From Curtobacterium sp. MCJR17_055 (lineage in GTDB: Bacteria > Actinomycetota > Actinomycetes > Actinomycetales > Microbacteriaceae): DNA of 64,000 bases. The stretch is taken from NCBI RefSeq assembly GCF_003224335.1, contig NZ_QKLF01000006.1, forward strand, positions 1 to 64,000, in the 5' to 3' direction. The notes below the pieces were generated by a model, which saw only the letters and a program-made list of their open reading frames with translations, was not told where the DNA came from and searched no databases. Made by a program: the position numbers and the translations under genes. The first letter of the stretch is position 1, and every line of letters starts with the position of its first letter. Shown here piece after piece: positions 45,631 through 53,802 of this stretch.

Positions 45631-46338
45631 ATGAAACTGCACTCCGGGCTTGCTCATGTCGGCGCTGCTGCTGTCGTCATCGGTGCGCTCAGCGCGGGCG
45701 TGACGGCGCCCGAGGCGCCCTCTGCTCACGCCACTTCCACTCTCGCTCCGTCTCGTGCAACAGCCTGGTCGATGACGGAGGTCCTCGAGGGGCTGCTCTT
45801 CATGCAGGGCAGCTTCGGCGAAGAGCTGCTTCGCACTGGGGCGCTCGGGCCGCTCTCGGCTGAGCAGTCCTCTGCCCTCGAGAAGGCACTGGCCGAGCCC
45901 AGAGCCGCCGCGATCGCTCGTTCTGTCGTGTCGGAGTTGGAGCAACGGGTGCCTGAACAGACGGCAGCCCTGATGAAGGCTTTACAAGCCAGCGATCCCA
46001 TCGCAGTTCAGACGGCCATGTCCGAGCTCGGAGCCGAACTCCCGAGCATGCCCACCTTGCAGGGTCTGACGGGTCATGCTCCGGCCGCCTCGTCGACGTA
46101 CGTACCCGGCGAGATCGGGACGGATTGCGGCGTGCTGGTCTGGGTGGTCGCTGGCGCCGTGCTCGTGGTCACCGTCGCGGCGGTGGGGGTCGGCGTCCTG
46201 GCGCTCGCGTCCACTGTGGCAGTGGGCTCGACCAAGGTCGCCGGCGAGAACGCGATCCGACGAGCCACAGGTGCGACCGGCCAGGCTCTCGAAGACCTGC
46301 TGACCGCCAAGGCGATCGACATCTTCCGTGCTCGATGA
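45631..46338 (+). CDS. sdpC: SdpC-like toxin precursor, second copy
   Basis: 235 residues. Signal peptide about 1-34 (cleavage near SAHA), then TEVLEGLLFMQGSFGEELL, equivalent to the VLxxxLFxxG motif in the first locus; the middle shares DP(V/I)xVxxA with it; Cys166 precedes a hydrophobic segment 167-196 and a charged tail follows. Single cysteine as in the first copy. Sequence identity between the two precursors is otherwise low. SdpA- and SdpB-like genes follow with 11- and 8-nt overlaps. Confidence 0.83.
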   Translation: MKLHSGLAHVGAAAVVIGALSAGVTAPEAPSAHATSTLAPSRATAWSMTEVLEGLLFMQGSFGEELLRTGALGPLSAEQSSALEKALAEPRAAAIARSVVSELEQRVPEQTAALMKALQASDPIAVQTAMSELGAELPSMPTLQGLTGHAPAASSTYVPGEIGTDCGVLVWVVAGAVLVVTVAAVGVGVLALASTVAVGSTKVAGENAIRRATGATGQALEDLLTAKAIDIFRAR

Positions 46339-46903
46339 TCGAGTCCGTCGCTGGAGAGCATCTCGGACCGTGACGGCCTGTGGGCTCCTCGTCGCGGTCC
46401 TGTTCGCGAGCTACCTGCTGGCAGGTCGGCTCGGCGGAACGGCCGCGGTGCAGATGCCCGCGCAGGGTGACGTCGGAGCTCTGTTCTCCCGGATCGCTCC
46501 GCAAGGTTGGGCCTTCTTCACCAAGCCCGCTCGCTCAGCGACCCCGACCGCGTACACCCATGACGGCGGACGATGGGTCCAGATAGCGGGTCTGTCGAAC
46601 GCGCAGCTCCGCTTCCTCGGCGGATTGAGCCGGGAGGGGCGTCGGCAGGGCGTGGAGATGGCGTCCGTCCTCACCGGGATCCCGAGGAAAGCATGGCGGG
46701 AGTGCGATGGCAGGGATCTGCCGCAGTGCGTCAGCGGTCAGCGACGGCAGTCCGTCCTGAATCCGCTTCCCCATCCCACGCTCTGCGGCAACGTCGTTCT
46801 GGCAGCGACGAAGCCGACGCCCTGGGAGTGGCGGTACATCTCCAACGAAGGCACATACGTCAGCGAGGCGATCGCGCTCGAGGTGCGTTGCCGACATGCC
46901 TGA
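46328..46903 (+). CDS. sdpA: SdpA-like SDP maturation protein, second copy
   Basis: 191 residues from a GTG overlapping the toxin stop. N-terminal membrane anchor (ACGLLVAVLFASYLLAGRLG), then APQGWAFFTKPA and DGGRWVQI, matching the SPQGWAFFTK and GGRWV blocks of the first SdpA; Cys in RECDG, QCVSG, LCGNV and VRCRHA. Extracytoplasmic, membrane-anchored. Confidence 0.84.
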   Translation: MLDDRVRRWRASRTVTACGLLVAVLFASYLLAGRLGGTAAVQMPAQGDVGALFSRIAPQGWAFFTKPARSATPTAYTHDGGRWVQIAGLSNAQLRFLGGLSREGRRQGVEMASVLTGIPRKAWRECDGRDLPQCVSGQRRQSVLNPLPHPTLCGNVVLAATKPTPWEWRYISNEGTYVSEAIALEVRCRHA

Positions 46904-47801
46904 TCGCAGAAGGTGGACGATCCCCTACCCGTGGGGAGCGGGGCTCGGAGTTGCCAGAAGTGTGCTCTACGCCGGGATGGCGCTGACTCTGCTCATGAAC
47001 CCCGCATGGATCCTGTTCACGGTCAGCACTGCTCAGCCGGAAGTGCCGGTCTGTGACTCGTACAACGGCTGGGCGTTGTTCTGCTTGTTCGATCAACACC
47101 TCGACGTCGCTCGCGTTCTTGCAGGTTCGTGCCTTCTGGTCTTCGCCAGTGGCGTTCTCCCGTGGCTCACGGCCGTACCGGCGGCCTACTTGATCGTGAG
47201 CGCGAGTGTGACGATGACGTTGGGCGACGGGGGCGACCAGCTCTACGGGATCCTCGGCCTTCTGCTGCTTCCGCTCAGCTGCACGGACTGGCGCCGGACC
47301 TCGTGGTCGAGTAGAACATCGGATCGATGTGCTGCAGGACGCGGCAGCCTGGCGTTCGTGGGATGGGCGCTCGTTCGATCGCAGATCTTCGTCGTCTACC
47401 TCGAGGCATCCGTCGGAAAGCTCGCGGTACCGGAGTGGGCGAACGGGACCGCGCTCTACTACTGGCTCCGCAGTCCGACCTTCGGTCCGGGGCCGCTGCT
47501 CGCTCCGGTGATCCAGGCGGCGACCATTGCGCCGCTCATCGCTGGTCCCGCGACCTTCCTGGTCATCGCACTCGAGTTCGTCCTCGCCATGGGACCGCTC
47601 TTCGCTCCCAGGGTCCGGCGCTGTCTCCTCGTGCTCGGGCTGATCCTCCACGGCGCCATCGTGCTCGTCATGGGCATCACCTCGTTCTCGCTGGTGATGG
47701 CGGCTGCGCTCCTCCTGCACCTGGTCCCTACGAACGCCTCCTACGGAGACATCTTCCCGAGAAAGCGAGACTGGTTTGTCGCTCGACAGCACGCAGATTG
47801 A
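46896..47801 (+). CDS. sdpB: SdpB-like membrane protein, second copy
   Basis: 301 residues with about six membrane segments. SVGKLAVPEWANGTALYYWL and SPTFG match the AKFAVPQWSDGTA...YWL...PTFG core of the first SdpB, in the same position. HTTM-like fold. Overlaps SdpA by 8 nt and the next gene by 26 nt. Confidence 0.86.
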   Translation: MPDRRRWTIPYPWGAGLGVARSVLYAGMALTLLMNPAWILFTVSTAQPEVPVCDSYNGWALFCLFDQHLDVARVLAGSCLLVFASGVLPWLTAVPAAYLIVSASVTMTLGDGGDQLYGILGLLLLPLSCTDWRRTSWSSRTSDRCAAGRGSLAFVGWALVRSQIFVVYLEASVGKLAVPEWANGTALYYWLRSPTFGPGPLLAPVIQAATIAPLIAGPATFLVIALEFVLAMGPLFAPRVRRCLLVLGLILHGAIVLVMGITSFSLVMAAALLLHLVPTNASYGDIFPRKRDWFVARQHAD

Positions 47802-48240
47802 GTTACGCGATCGCATCGCAGCACCATTCGCAGTCCGAGTGCTCGGGACCGCGGTCGGCGCTCTCGCTGGCGGGATCATCATCACCAACGCAGTCACCGG
47901 CTTCGACGCCGAGACTTTCGTCGCCACGCTGGTCGGTTTCCTGGCGGGCTTGTCGGGGGTGGTCGCGCGGATCACCATCCTCGTGACCGGCGGAACGGTC
48001 CGCATCTCGTTCTTCCCGTTCCTCAGGGTCGCGTTCGAACTCGCGGAGATACGGCGAGCGACCGTGGTGACGATCGATCCTGTACGCCTCGGTGGTGTGG
48101 GAATCCGACGTTCTCAAGGGGCCCGCGTGCTCGCGATGTCCGCGGGCACGGGAGTTCGGCTGGAAACGACCCGCGGCGCGATCATCGTGCAGAGCACGAT
48201 CGCGGAGCGCGTCGCTTCGGCACTGACGCCTGCTGGGTGA
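47776..48240 (+). CDS. Putative immunity protein of SDP-type locus 2
   Basis: 154 residues from a TTG inside the SdpB end; no better start is seen. Two membrane segments (VRVLGTAVGALAGGIIITNA and FVATLVGFLAGLSGVVARITI), then a beta-rich soluble part (GTVRISFFPFLRVAFELAEI; PH-like in appearance). It lacks the SdpI G-[IV]-R-T...AW...H motif. Its overlap with SdpB and its place where SdpI lies in locus 1 suggest immunity; no known family is recognised. Confidence 0.65.
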   Translation: MSLDSTQIELRDRIAAPFAVRVLGTAVGALAGGIIITNAVTGFDAETFVATLVGFLAGLSGVVARITILVTGGTVRISFFPFLRVAFELAEIRRATVVTIDPVRLGGVGIRRSQGARVLAMSAGTGVRLETTRGAIIVQSTIAERVASALTPAG

Positions 48241-48285
48241 ACGCCTCAGCGCAGGATCGCTCCGGACGATGATCGCGGGGTGCGC

Positions 48286-49389
48286 TCACTGGGTCGGCAC
48301 GGGCAGGATCCGGCGCCGCCCCAGGTCGTCGAGGAGCTCCACGAGCCGGTCCGCCGAGTCGTGGCACTCCCCGAACCCGGCCTGCCGGATCTTGATGAGG
48401 GAGGAGACGTTGTCCCACGTCGAGTTCAGGATCATGTCGGCGAACCGCCAGTCGACGAGGTCGGCGTAGGGCGTGGCGACGAGCCCGTGCCGCTCCACCA
48501 TCCGCTGCCACAGGTCCTCGCGGGAGGGCATGACCTGTGCGAGTTCCATCGACTGCGGCTCGGCGAGGTCGAGGCCGTGGTGGTCGGCCAGGCGCTCGAA
48601 CAGGTGGCTCCAGCGCACCACGTCGCCGTTCGTGACGTTGAACGCCTCTCCGGCCGCAGCGGGGGTCGTGCCCGCCCAGTCGGTGGCGCGGGCGAGGAGC
48701 TCGGCGTCCGTCATCTGGTAGAAGATGCCGTCGTAGGTGGTGCGGGCGCCGGGGAACCGCAGCGGCAGCCCGAGCTCCTTCGTCATGCTGACGTACGTCC
48801 CGATCGCCATGAGCAGGTTCATGGGCGTGCCCTGCGCGTACCCGATCACGGCCTCGGGGCGGAGCACGGTCATCGCGAACCCTTGGGACGCCGCGCGCTC
48901 GCGGAGCAGGTCCTCCTGGTCGTAGTAGAAGTTCGGGACCATGAGTCGCGGGTCGTCCTCCTTCGCCGGTGTCCTGAACCGGCCGAGGTGTGCGCCGTAG
49001 TACTTCATGCCCTGGTAGAGGGTGACGTGGCGGAGTGGTGCATCGAGCCGATCCAGGGCGTCGAGCGTGTTCTCGAGGAGCGCGACGTTCGGGGCGATTT
49101 GCTCGGCGAGATCGGCGTGCTCCACGTAGGCGGCGAACGCGAGGCGCGTGGTGTCGGCGGCCAGCCGGAGTCCGTCGACCGCTGCGTCCGCGTCGGACAG
49201 GTCGACGGGCAGGTGGTCCCAGCCGGACACGGGGCCCTGCGGAGCGCGGCGACTGGCACCTCGCGTGCGGACACCACTGCGGGCGAAGTGCTCCACGACG
49301 CTGCGCCCGACGACGCCGCCAGCCCCGACGACGAGGACCGCGTCGCTGTCGTCGGCTGGTGTCCCGGAGGCGGGGGATCCGTCGTCCAT
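48286..49389 (-). CDS. PRISE-type NAD(P)-dependent SDR
   Basis: 367 residues, ATG at 49389 behind CAGGAG. Extended SDR of the progesterone 5-beta-reductase/iridoid synthase-like type: VLVVGAGGVVGRSVVEHFA (cofactor), LYQGMKYYGAH and PNFYYDQEDLL (catalytic Tyr region). Reduces activated C=C bonds in the family; natural substrate in bacteria unknown. N-terminus has a short Ser/Asp-rich extension. Confidence 0.85.
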   Translation of the reverse strand: MDDGSPASGTPADDSDAVLVVGAGGVVGRSVVEHFARSGVRTRGASRRAPQGPVSGWDHLPVDLSDADAAVDGLRLAADTTRLAFAAYVEHADLAEQIAPNVALLENTLDALDRLDAPLRHVTLYQGMKYYGAHLGRFRTPAKEDDPRLMVPNFYYDQEDLLRERAASQGFAMTVLRPEAVIGYAQGTPMNLLMAIGTYVSMTKELGLPLRFPGARTTYDGIFYQMTDAELLARATDWAGTTPAAAGEAFNVTNGDVVRWSHLFERLADHHGLDLAEPQSMELAQVMPSREDLWQRMVERHGLVATPYADLVDWRFADMILNSTWDNVSSLIKIRQAGFGECHDSADRLVELLDDLGRRRILPVPTQ

Positions 49390-49471
49390 GGTGCTGCTCC
49401 TGTCGGGTGGCGAACGCGGCGCGGCTCCTGCCGCGCCGGTGCCGATCCTGCCCCGCCGACCCCGGCCGGAG

Positions 49472-49539
49472 CCCAGGAACGGCTGGCACCCAGGAACGGC
49501 CGGCGCCGAGGAACGGCCGGCACCGAGGAACGGCCGGAC
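49472..49539 (+). repeat. 17-nt tandem repeat, four copies
   Basis: Four perfect-phase units of CC(C/G)AGGAACGG(C/T)(C/T)GGC type at 49472, 49489, 49506 and 49523. They lie in the gap between PRISE and LCP genes, and 17 is not divisible by 3, so they are not coding. Confidence 0.9.
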
Positions 49540-49563
49540 GGGAGGCGGTGGTCCCTCCGCGTC
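49537..49563 (-). terminator. Probable terminator of LCP gene
   Basis: GACG/CGTC-type outer stem and GGAGG/CCTCC inner stem around ACCACCG, with one bulged C; 13 nt after the LCP stop on the minus strand. Confidence 0.5.
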
Positions 49564-49575
49564 GACCCGTGCCGG

Positions 49576-51063
49576 TCAGTTGATGCAGGTGCCCTTCGCC
49601 CCATACGCGTCGCCGACCGGCTTCGACGGTGCGGGTGCGGGTTCGGCTGCGTGGCTCGCAGCGGAGGGTGCTGCTGCCGGCGCGCTGCTCGCTCCGCCAG
49701 CCGGTGCCGGTGCAGGTGTCGAGACGGTGTGCCCGTCGGTGCCGAGGACGAGCGTCACCCCGCTCACCGTCGTCGACATGACCGGCGTGGCGCCGGGCAC
49801 GACCGCTGCGACCGCTTTCGCCTGCGCTTCCGCTCCCGCGGGGTACTCGATGACGGTCGTGCTGGTGCTCGGGGCGTCGCCGGGCGCTCCGACGACGAAT
49901 CCCTTCGCGGTCAGCGCGTTCGACGCCGTCGTGGCACCGCCCGGGGTCCCGGCGCCGTTCAGGACCGAGACGTGCACGGTCGAGGGATCAGCTGCCGACG
50001 CAGCGGTGTACGCGGCAGGCGGCCCGACGATGTCTTGGATGAAGGCGGGCATGGCGGCGAAGTCGACGGCCACCGTCGCGTACCCGTCGATCGTCGGGGT
50101 GCCGGCCGTGGGGATCGTGGTCGAGCGGATGGCGGACAGATCGATGTGGCTGAACGTCGAGACCAGGTCGGGGATGCTCAGTGTGTCGTCGACCTGCACC
50201 GCGTCGCCGACGCCGTGCAGCAGGTCCGCGACCTTCACCGGGTTCAGGAGCGTGCGCGCCGACAACGCCTCCCGGGCCTCCTGGGAGAGGAAGTACTGCT
50301 GTCGGACCTCGCGGTCCAGGTCACCGCGCGGCAGCCCGTCACGCTGCCGGACGAAGGACAGGGCCTGGGACGCGTTCAGGGTCGATCGTCCCGCGGGCAG
50401 GTCGACGCCGGAGTTCGTGTCGTGGGCCGCCTGGTTCAGACAGACGTCGATCGGCCCCAACGCCTTGACGAGCTGGTAGAAGCCCAGGAGCGACACCCGC
50501 ACGAAGTGGTCGATGGTGAGGCCGCTGGTGTTCTCGATGGTCTGGATGAGGAGCTTCATCCCACCGGCGTCACCGCCCCCGTCCGCGGCTCCGTCGAAGA
50601 ACGCGCTGTTCAACTTGAAGGTGCCGTGGCCGGGGATGGGGACCCAGGAGTCGCGGGGGAACGAGATCATCGTCGCGCTACCGCCGTCCGCGGGGATGTG
50701 CAGCACGATCATGGTGTCGGTGTTGGTCGCGCCGTCGTCGAGCTGGGTGCTGAGCTCGGCGAGTTCCTGGGGCGTGGCGTCGGCCGGGCGGTGGTCGTCC
50801 CCGATGAGCAGGATGTTCTGGGCCTTCCCGTCGGCGTCGTCGGCCGCGTCCTCGACCGTGGAGCCGTCCGCAGCGGACTGCGCGATGTGCACCTTGGTGA
50901 GACTCGAGTCGAGCTGTTCGTACGACCACGCCGCGTAGCCACCGGTCAGGAGCAGTGCCATCGTGAGGGCACCGCCGATGGTCGGCAGGACGAGACCACG
51001 GCGGCGCTGCCGCCCGTGCCGGACAGGGCCGCCGAGGGCGGTGGCGCGGGGTTCGGTGGGCAT
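49576..51063 (-). CDS. LytR-CpsA-Psr (LCP) family cell-wall polymer ligase
   Basis: 495 residues, ATG at 51063 behind GAGGGA. One N-terminal membrane anchor (VLPTIGGALTMALLLTGGYA), LCP domain with NILLIGDDHR, ISFPRDSWVPIPGHG and FVRQRDGLPRGDLDR (the conserved Arg/Asp residues), then a LytR C-terminal domain (VHVSVLNGAGTPGGA) and an Ala/Pro-rich tail. Transfers undecaprenyl-linked polymers to the wall outside the membrane. Confidence 0.93.
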   Translation of the reverse strand: MPTEPRATALGGPVRHGRQRRRGLVLPTIGGALTMALLLTGGYAAWSYEQLDSSLTKVHIAQSAADGSTVEDAADDADGKAQNILLIGDDHRPADATPQELAELSTQLDDGATNTDTMIVLHIPADGGSATMISFPRDSWVPIPGHGTFKLNSAFFDGAADGGGDAGGMKLLIQTIENTSGLTIDHFVRVSLLGFYQLVKALGPIDVCLNQAAHDTNSGVDLPAGRSTLNASQALSFVRQRDGLPRGDLDREVRQQYFLSQEAREALSARTLLNPVKVADLLHGVGDAVQVDDTLSIPDLVSTFSHIDLSAIRSTTIPTAGTPTIDGYATVAVDFAAMPAFIQDIVGPPAAYTAASAADPSTVHVSVLNGAGTPGGATTASNALTAKGFVVGAPGDAPSTSTTVIEYPAGAEAQAKAVAAVVPGATPVMSTTVSGVTLVLGTDGHTVSTPAPAPAGGASSAPAAAPSAASHAAEPAPAPSKPVGDAYGAKGTCIN

Positions 51064-51149
51064 CGGGTTCCCTCGATCGTGTTCGGTGGCAGGAGGAGCA
51101 GTCTCACATCGGGACGATCCGGGGACATCCGTGGGACCACGGGTTGCGT

Positions 51150-51386
51150 ATGTGGGTCCTCGCAGCCACGGGACCTCGCGGCTCGGTGCTGGCCATCGGT
51201 CTGACGGTCCTGGTCGCCCAGCTCGTCGCGACCGTCGTCAACGGGTTCACCGGGCTCGTCACCTCGCTGTTCCAGGCCGCTCTGCTCGTCACCCCGGCGA
51301 TCGTGATGTCGATGGCGCAGGGGATCCTGTTCATCTCGATCGTCCTGCTCGGCGACCTGTGGTTCGGACTCGCGGGGATCATCTGA
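51150..51386 (+). CDS. Small membrane protein
   Basis: 78 residues from the ATG at 51150. Two hydrophobic stretches (AIGLTVLVAQLVATVVNGF and SMAQGILFISIVLLGDLWFG). Not recognised. Its stop TGA (51384-51386) is followed in the same frame by another hydrophobic segment. No clear Shine-Dalgarno. Confidence 0.5.
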   Translation: MWVLAATGPRGSVLAIGLTVLVAQLVATVVNGFTGLVTSLFQAALLVTPAIVMSMAQGILFISIVLLGDLWFGLAGII

Positions 51387-51641
51387 GCGCTGACCCTCAC
51401 CGAGGTCCTGGTCGTCCTGGTCGTCCTGGCCGGCGTGGGCATCTGGCTGGCGTCGCGCGGCCGGATCAACCGCGGGCTTGCGGCGGGCAGTGAGGAGCGC
51501 GCGGAGGCCGCGCTGGAGCAGGCCACCGTGAGACGGGGTGCTCGGCCGGGAGGCGCGGGTGCGGCAGGCGGGGCCAGTGCCCCTCAGGGGCGGGTGCCGC
51601 TCCGTGCCACCCCGCTGCGCTCGCGGGCGAGCAGCGCGTAG
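51387..51641 (+). other. In-frame continuation after TGA: third hydrophobic segment and basic tail
   Basis: Codons 51387-51641 stay open in the frame of the small membrane gene: LTEVLVVLVVLAGVGIWLAS, then RGRINRGLAAGSEERAEAAL and an Arg-rich end. There is no ATG/GTG before the hydrophobic segment ends; the only candidate is a CTG at 51390. It is either a separate gene with an odd start, readthrough of TGA, or a decayed 3' end. The last 58 nt overlap the GNAT gene on the other strand. Confidence 0.4.
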
Positions 51642-52168
51642 CCGTCGAGCGTGGTCCACGCGCCCTTGAACCAGTCGGCGTCGACCTGCCTCGACTCCTG
51701 TCGGAATCCCGAGTGGGTCAACAGCCGTGCGACCGCGTCGTTGCGCAGATCACAGAACGCGACGACCCGGTGGGCGTGCTCGTCGTCGAAGAGGTGGTCG
51801 AGCAGAGCCGCCAGCGCTTCGGTTGCGATCCCGCGGCCCCGCGATGACCGCGCCAGGGTCACGCCGACCTCGAAGGTGTCCGGCTGGTCCTCGAGGCGGT
51901 GCAGCGCGAGGTCGCCGAGGAGCACGTCGGACCCGGTCTCGCGGACGGCGAGCTGCAGCCAGGACCCGGACGACGGGAGCCGCCCGTCGGGCTGATCGGT
52001 GACCAGGCGCTCGGCGTCCGCCCGGGAGTAGTCGGTGTCCCACGACTGGAACCGAGCCACATCGGGGTCACGTCGGTACTCCGTGAAGGCGTCGATGTCA
52101 CGTTCCGCGAGCGGCTCGATGCTCAGGCGGGCGGTCGTCAGCGTCAGTTCGGTGTTCCTCGGAGCCAT
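51584..52168 (-). CDS. GNAT family acetyltransferase (RimJ/RimL type)
   Basis: 194 residues; TAGCCT ends 6 nt before the ATG on the minus strand (leaderless). Layout of RimJ-like N-acetyltransferases: TARLSIEPLAERDIDAFTEY, VGVTLARSSRGRGIATEALA (acetyl-CoA loop RGRGIA), FDDEHAHRVVAFCDLRNDAV and LLTHSGFRQE. Substrate unknown. Confidence 0.9.
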   Translation of the reverse strand: MAPRNTELTLTTARLSIEPLAERDIDAFTEYRRDPDVARFQSWDTDYSRADAERLVTDQPDGRLPSSGSWLQLAVRETGSDVLLGDLALHRLEDQPDTFEVGVTLARSSRGRGIATEALAALLDHLFDDEHAHRVVAFCDLRNDAVARLLTHSGFRQESRQVDADWFKGAWTTLDGYALLARERSGVARSGTRP

Positions 52169-52215
52169 GCGCCGAGGCTAGCGGGGGACCGGGGCGGGCT
52201 CGGCGCCGGACAGCG

Positions 52216-52596
52216 TCACGAGGAGAAGACGAACGTCTCGAACCCGATCCACGCGAGACCGATGCCGACCAGGGTCGCGAGGCTCGAGACGGTGGTCGCG
52301 ACGACGGCCGTCACCGGCTGCCTCCACCTCCGCAGCGACCGCACCGAGATCCACAGTGCGACGACGGAGACGGGCAGCGAGCCGATCAACACGAAGGCCT
52401 GCAGGGTCGCGCTGGCGCCGGCCGCCGCTGTCGACAGCTGCCCGCCGGCCTGGTCGAACAGGGAGGGCGGGGTGTCGCGCTGCGGGCCGAGCGCGCCGGT
52501 GGTGACGAGGACGGCACACCAGGCGATGACCAGGAGGATCGCGATCAGCGCGCCGACGTCGGGTTGCCTCCGATGCGTGTCCGCACGTGTCGTCAT
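52216..52596 (-). CDS. Hypothetical membrane protein
   Basis: 126 residues from the ATG at 52596. Three hydrophobic segments (VGALIAILLVIAWCAVLVTT, TLQAFVLIGSLPVSVVALWI, TVSSLATLVGIGLAWIGFET). Overlaps the upstream membrane gene by 4 nt (ATGA). No family recognised. Confidence 0.7.
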   Translation of the reverse strand: MTTRADTHRRQPDVGALIAILLVIAWCAVLVTTGALGPQRDTPPSLFDQAGGQLSTAAAGASATLQAFVLIGSLPVSVVALWISVRSLRRWRQPVTAVVATTVSSLATLVGIGLAWIGFETFVFSS

Positions 52597-53096
52597 CGGC
52601 CGACCACCACCGCGTGCGCGTCGGCGAGGACATCGGTGTCGTCGTCGACGGACCGGTCCCGACGCGGTCCGATCCGACGCCACGTCGCGATCGCTGCAGC
52701 GGCTCCGGCAGCGATCGCGATGCCGAGGGAGAGCGACGGGTCGGCGCCCGACATCCACCACGCCATGGCGAGCGACGACGTCACCGCGCCGAGCACGCCG
52801 GCCAGTGCCGCGTGTGCTGCCGTGTGGACCGCGCGGGAGCGCACCCGCTGCAGTGCCCAGCCGAGCAGATGCGTGAACGGCGCGGACAGGACGGCGCCGA
52901 GGAGAGCCAGCGCGTCGGTGACGACGACGAACAGGAGGCTCCACCACACCCATGAGAGAGCGTCGGGAGCGGTGCCACTGGTGACGGCGACGATCGCGGG
53001 GACGGCCGCCGTGCCGACAGGGACGGTCACCGCGGCCATCCAGAGGAAGCTCCGGCCGATGAGTCCGACGGTGTCGCCGATGTCCCAGGTGTCCAT
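52593..53096 (-). CDS. Hypothetical membrane protein
   Basis: 167 residues from the ATG at 53096 (preferred over an in-frame start at 53195 because the extra N-terminus is Cys/Arg-rich and unlike a protein start). Four hydrophobic segments (VGLIGRSFLWMAAVTVPV, WWSLLFVVVTDALALLGA, AALAGVLGAVTSSLAMAWWM, LSLGIAIAAGAAAAIA). Co-translated with the next membrane gene; the pair probably forms a complex. Not recognised. Confidence 0.7.
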   Translation of the reverse strand: MDTWDIGDTVGLIGRSFLWMAAVTVPVGTAAVPAIVAVTSGTAPDALSWVWWSLLFVVVTDALALLGAVLSAPFTHLLGWALQRVRSRAVHTAAHAALAGVLGAVTSSLAMAWWMSGADPSLSLGIAIAAGAAAAIATWRRIGPRRDRSVDDDTDVLADAHAVVVGR

Positions 53097-53262
53097 GCAC
53101 TTCACTCTGCGGTGCAGCGCCCGCGGATCGGCCGCGGTCCGCCGGAACGAGACCGAACAGCAACCTCGGCAGCACCACCGTGACGGCACCGACACGCCGG
53201 AGCTCGGAACTGCTCGTCAGGATCGCGCCGTCCCGGACACTTCCAGGTGAGAGGGGGCATCA

Positions 53263-53802
53263 GTGGATGACGACACCGAAGCCGACGCAGCACTGGCTCG
53301 TCGGCTCGCGGACGGGGACCGGACGGCGCTGGCCGACGCGTTCGACCGGTTCGCGCCGACCCTGACGCGCTACGCGTGGGCGCTGGCCGACAGCCGACAG
53401 GACGTCGAGGAACTCGTGCAGGACACCTTCCTCACGCTCTGGCAGAAGGCTGCCGGGCTCGACCTGGCCACGAGTGCGCTGCTGCCGTGGCTGCTCGTGG
53501 TGTGCCGCAACCACGCCCGCAACCAGGCCCGACGCTCGGCGAAGAACCGCGGGGACGAGCTCCCCGAGGAGCTCGCGGCACATCCGGATGCCGACGAGGC
53601 CCGCGAACGCCTGCGCTGGGTCCGCGACGAGATCGCAGCACTGGCACCCACCGACCGACGCATCTGCGAGCTGTGCCTGCTCGAGGGCCACTCCTACGCT
53701 GAGGCCGCGCAGATCCTCGGCCTCAGCGTCGGGGCGGTCACCCAGCGGGTCTCCCGCTCGCGCGCACGACTGAAGAAGGCGGTGATGCACGATGAACACT
53801 GA
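53263..53802 (+). CDS. ECF-type sigma factor
   Basis: 179 residues from a GTG behind GAGAGGGGG. Sigma2: FDRFAPTLTRYAWALADSRQ, DVEELVQDTFLTLWQKA; sigma4: RRICELCLLEGHSYAEAA, QILGLSVGAVTQRVSRSRAR. Directs RNA polymerase to an unknown regulon. Overlaps the downstream gene by 11 nt, typical of sigma/anti-sigma pairs. Confidence 0.92.
   Translation: MDDDTEADAALARRLADGDRTALADAFDRFAPTLTRYAWALADSRQDVEELVQDTFLTLWQKAAGLDLATSALLPWLLVVCRNHARNQARRSAKNRGDELPEELAAHPDADEARERLRWVRDEIAALAPTDRRICELCLLEGHSYAEAAQILGLSVGAVTQRVSRSRARLKKAVMHDEH

Noticed and set aside
45507-45632. N-terminal extension of the hypothetical gene at 45135-45506
   Set aside because: The extension runs through the promoter of the toxin operon, has poor composition (Ser/Pro-rich) and a weaker start.
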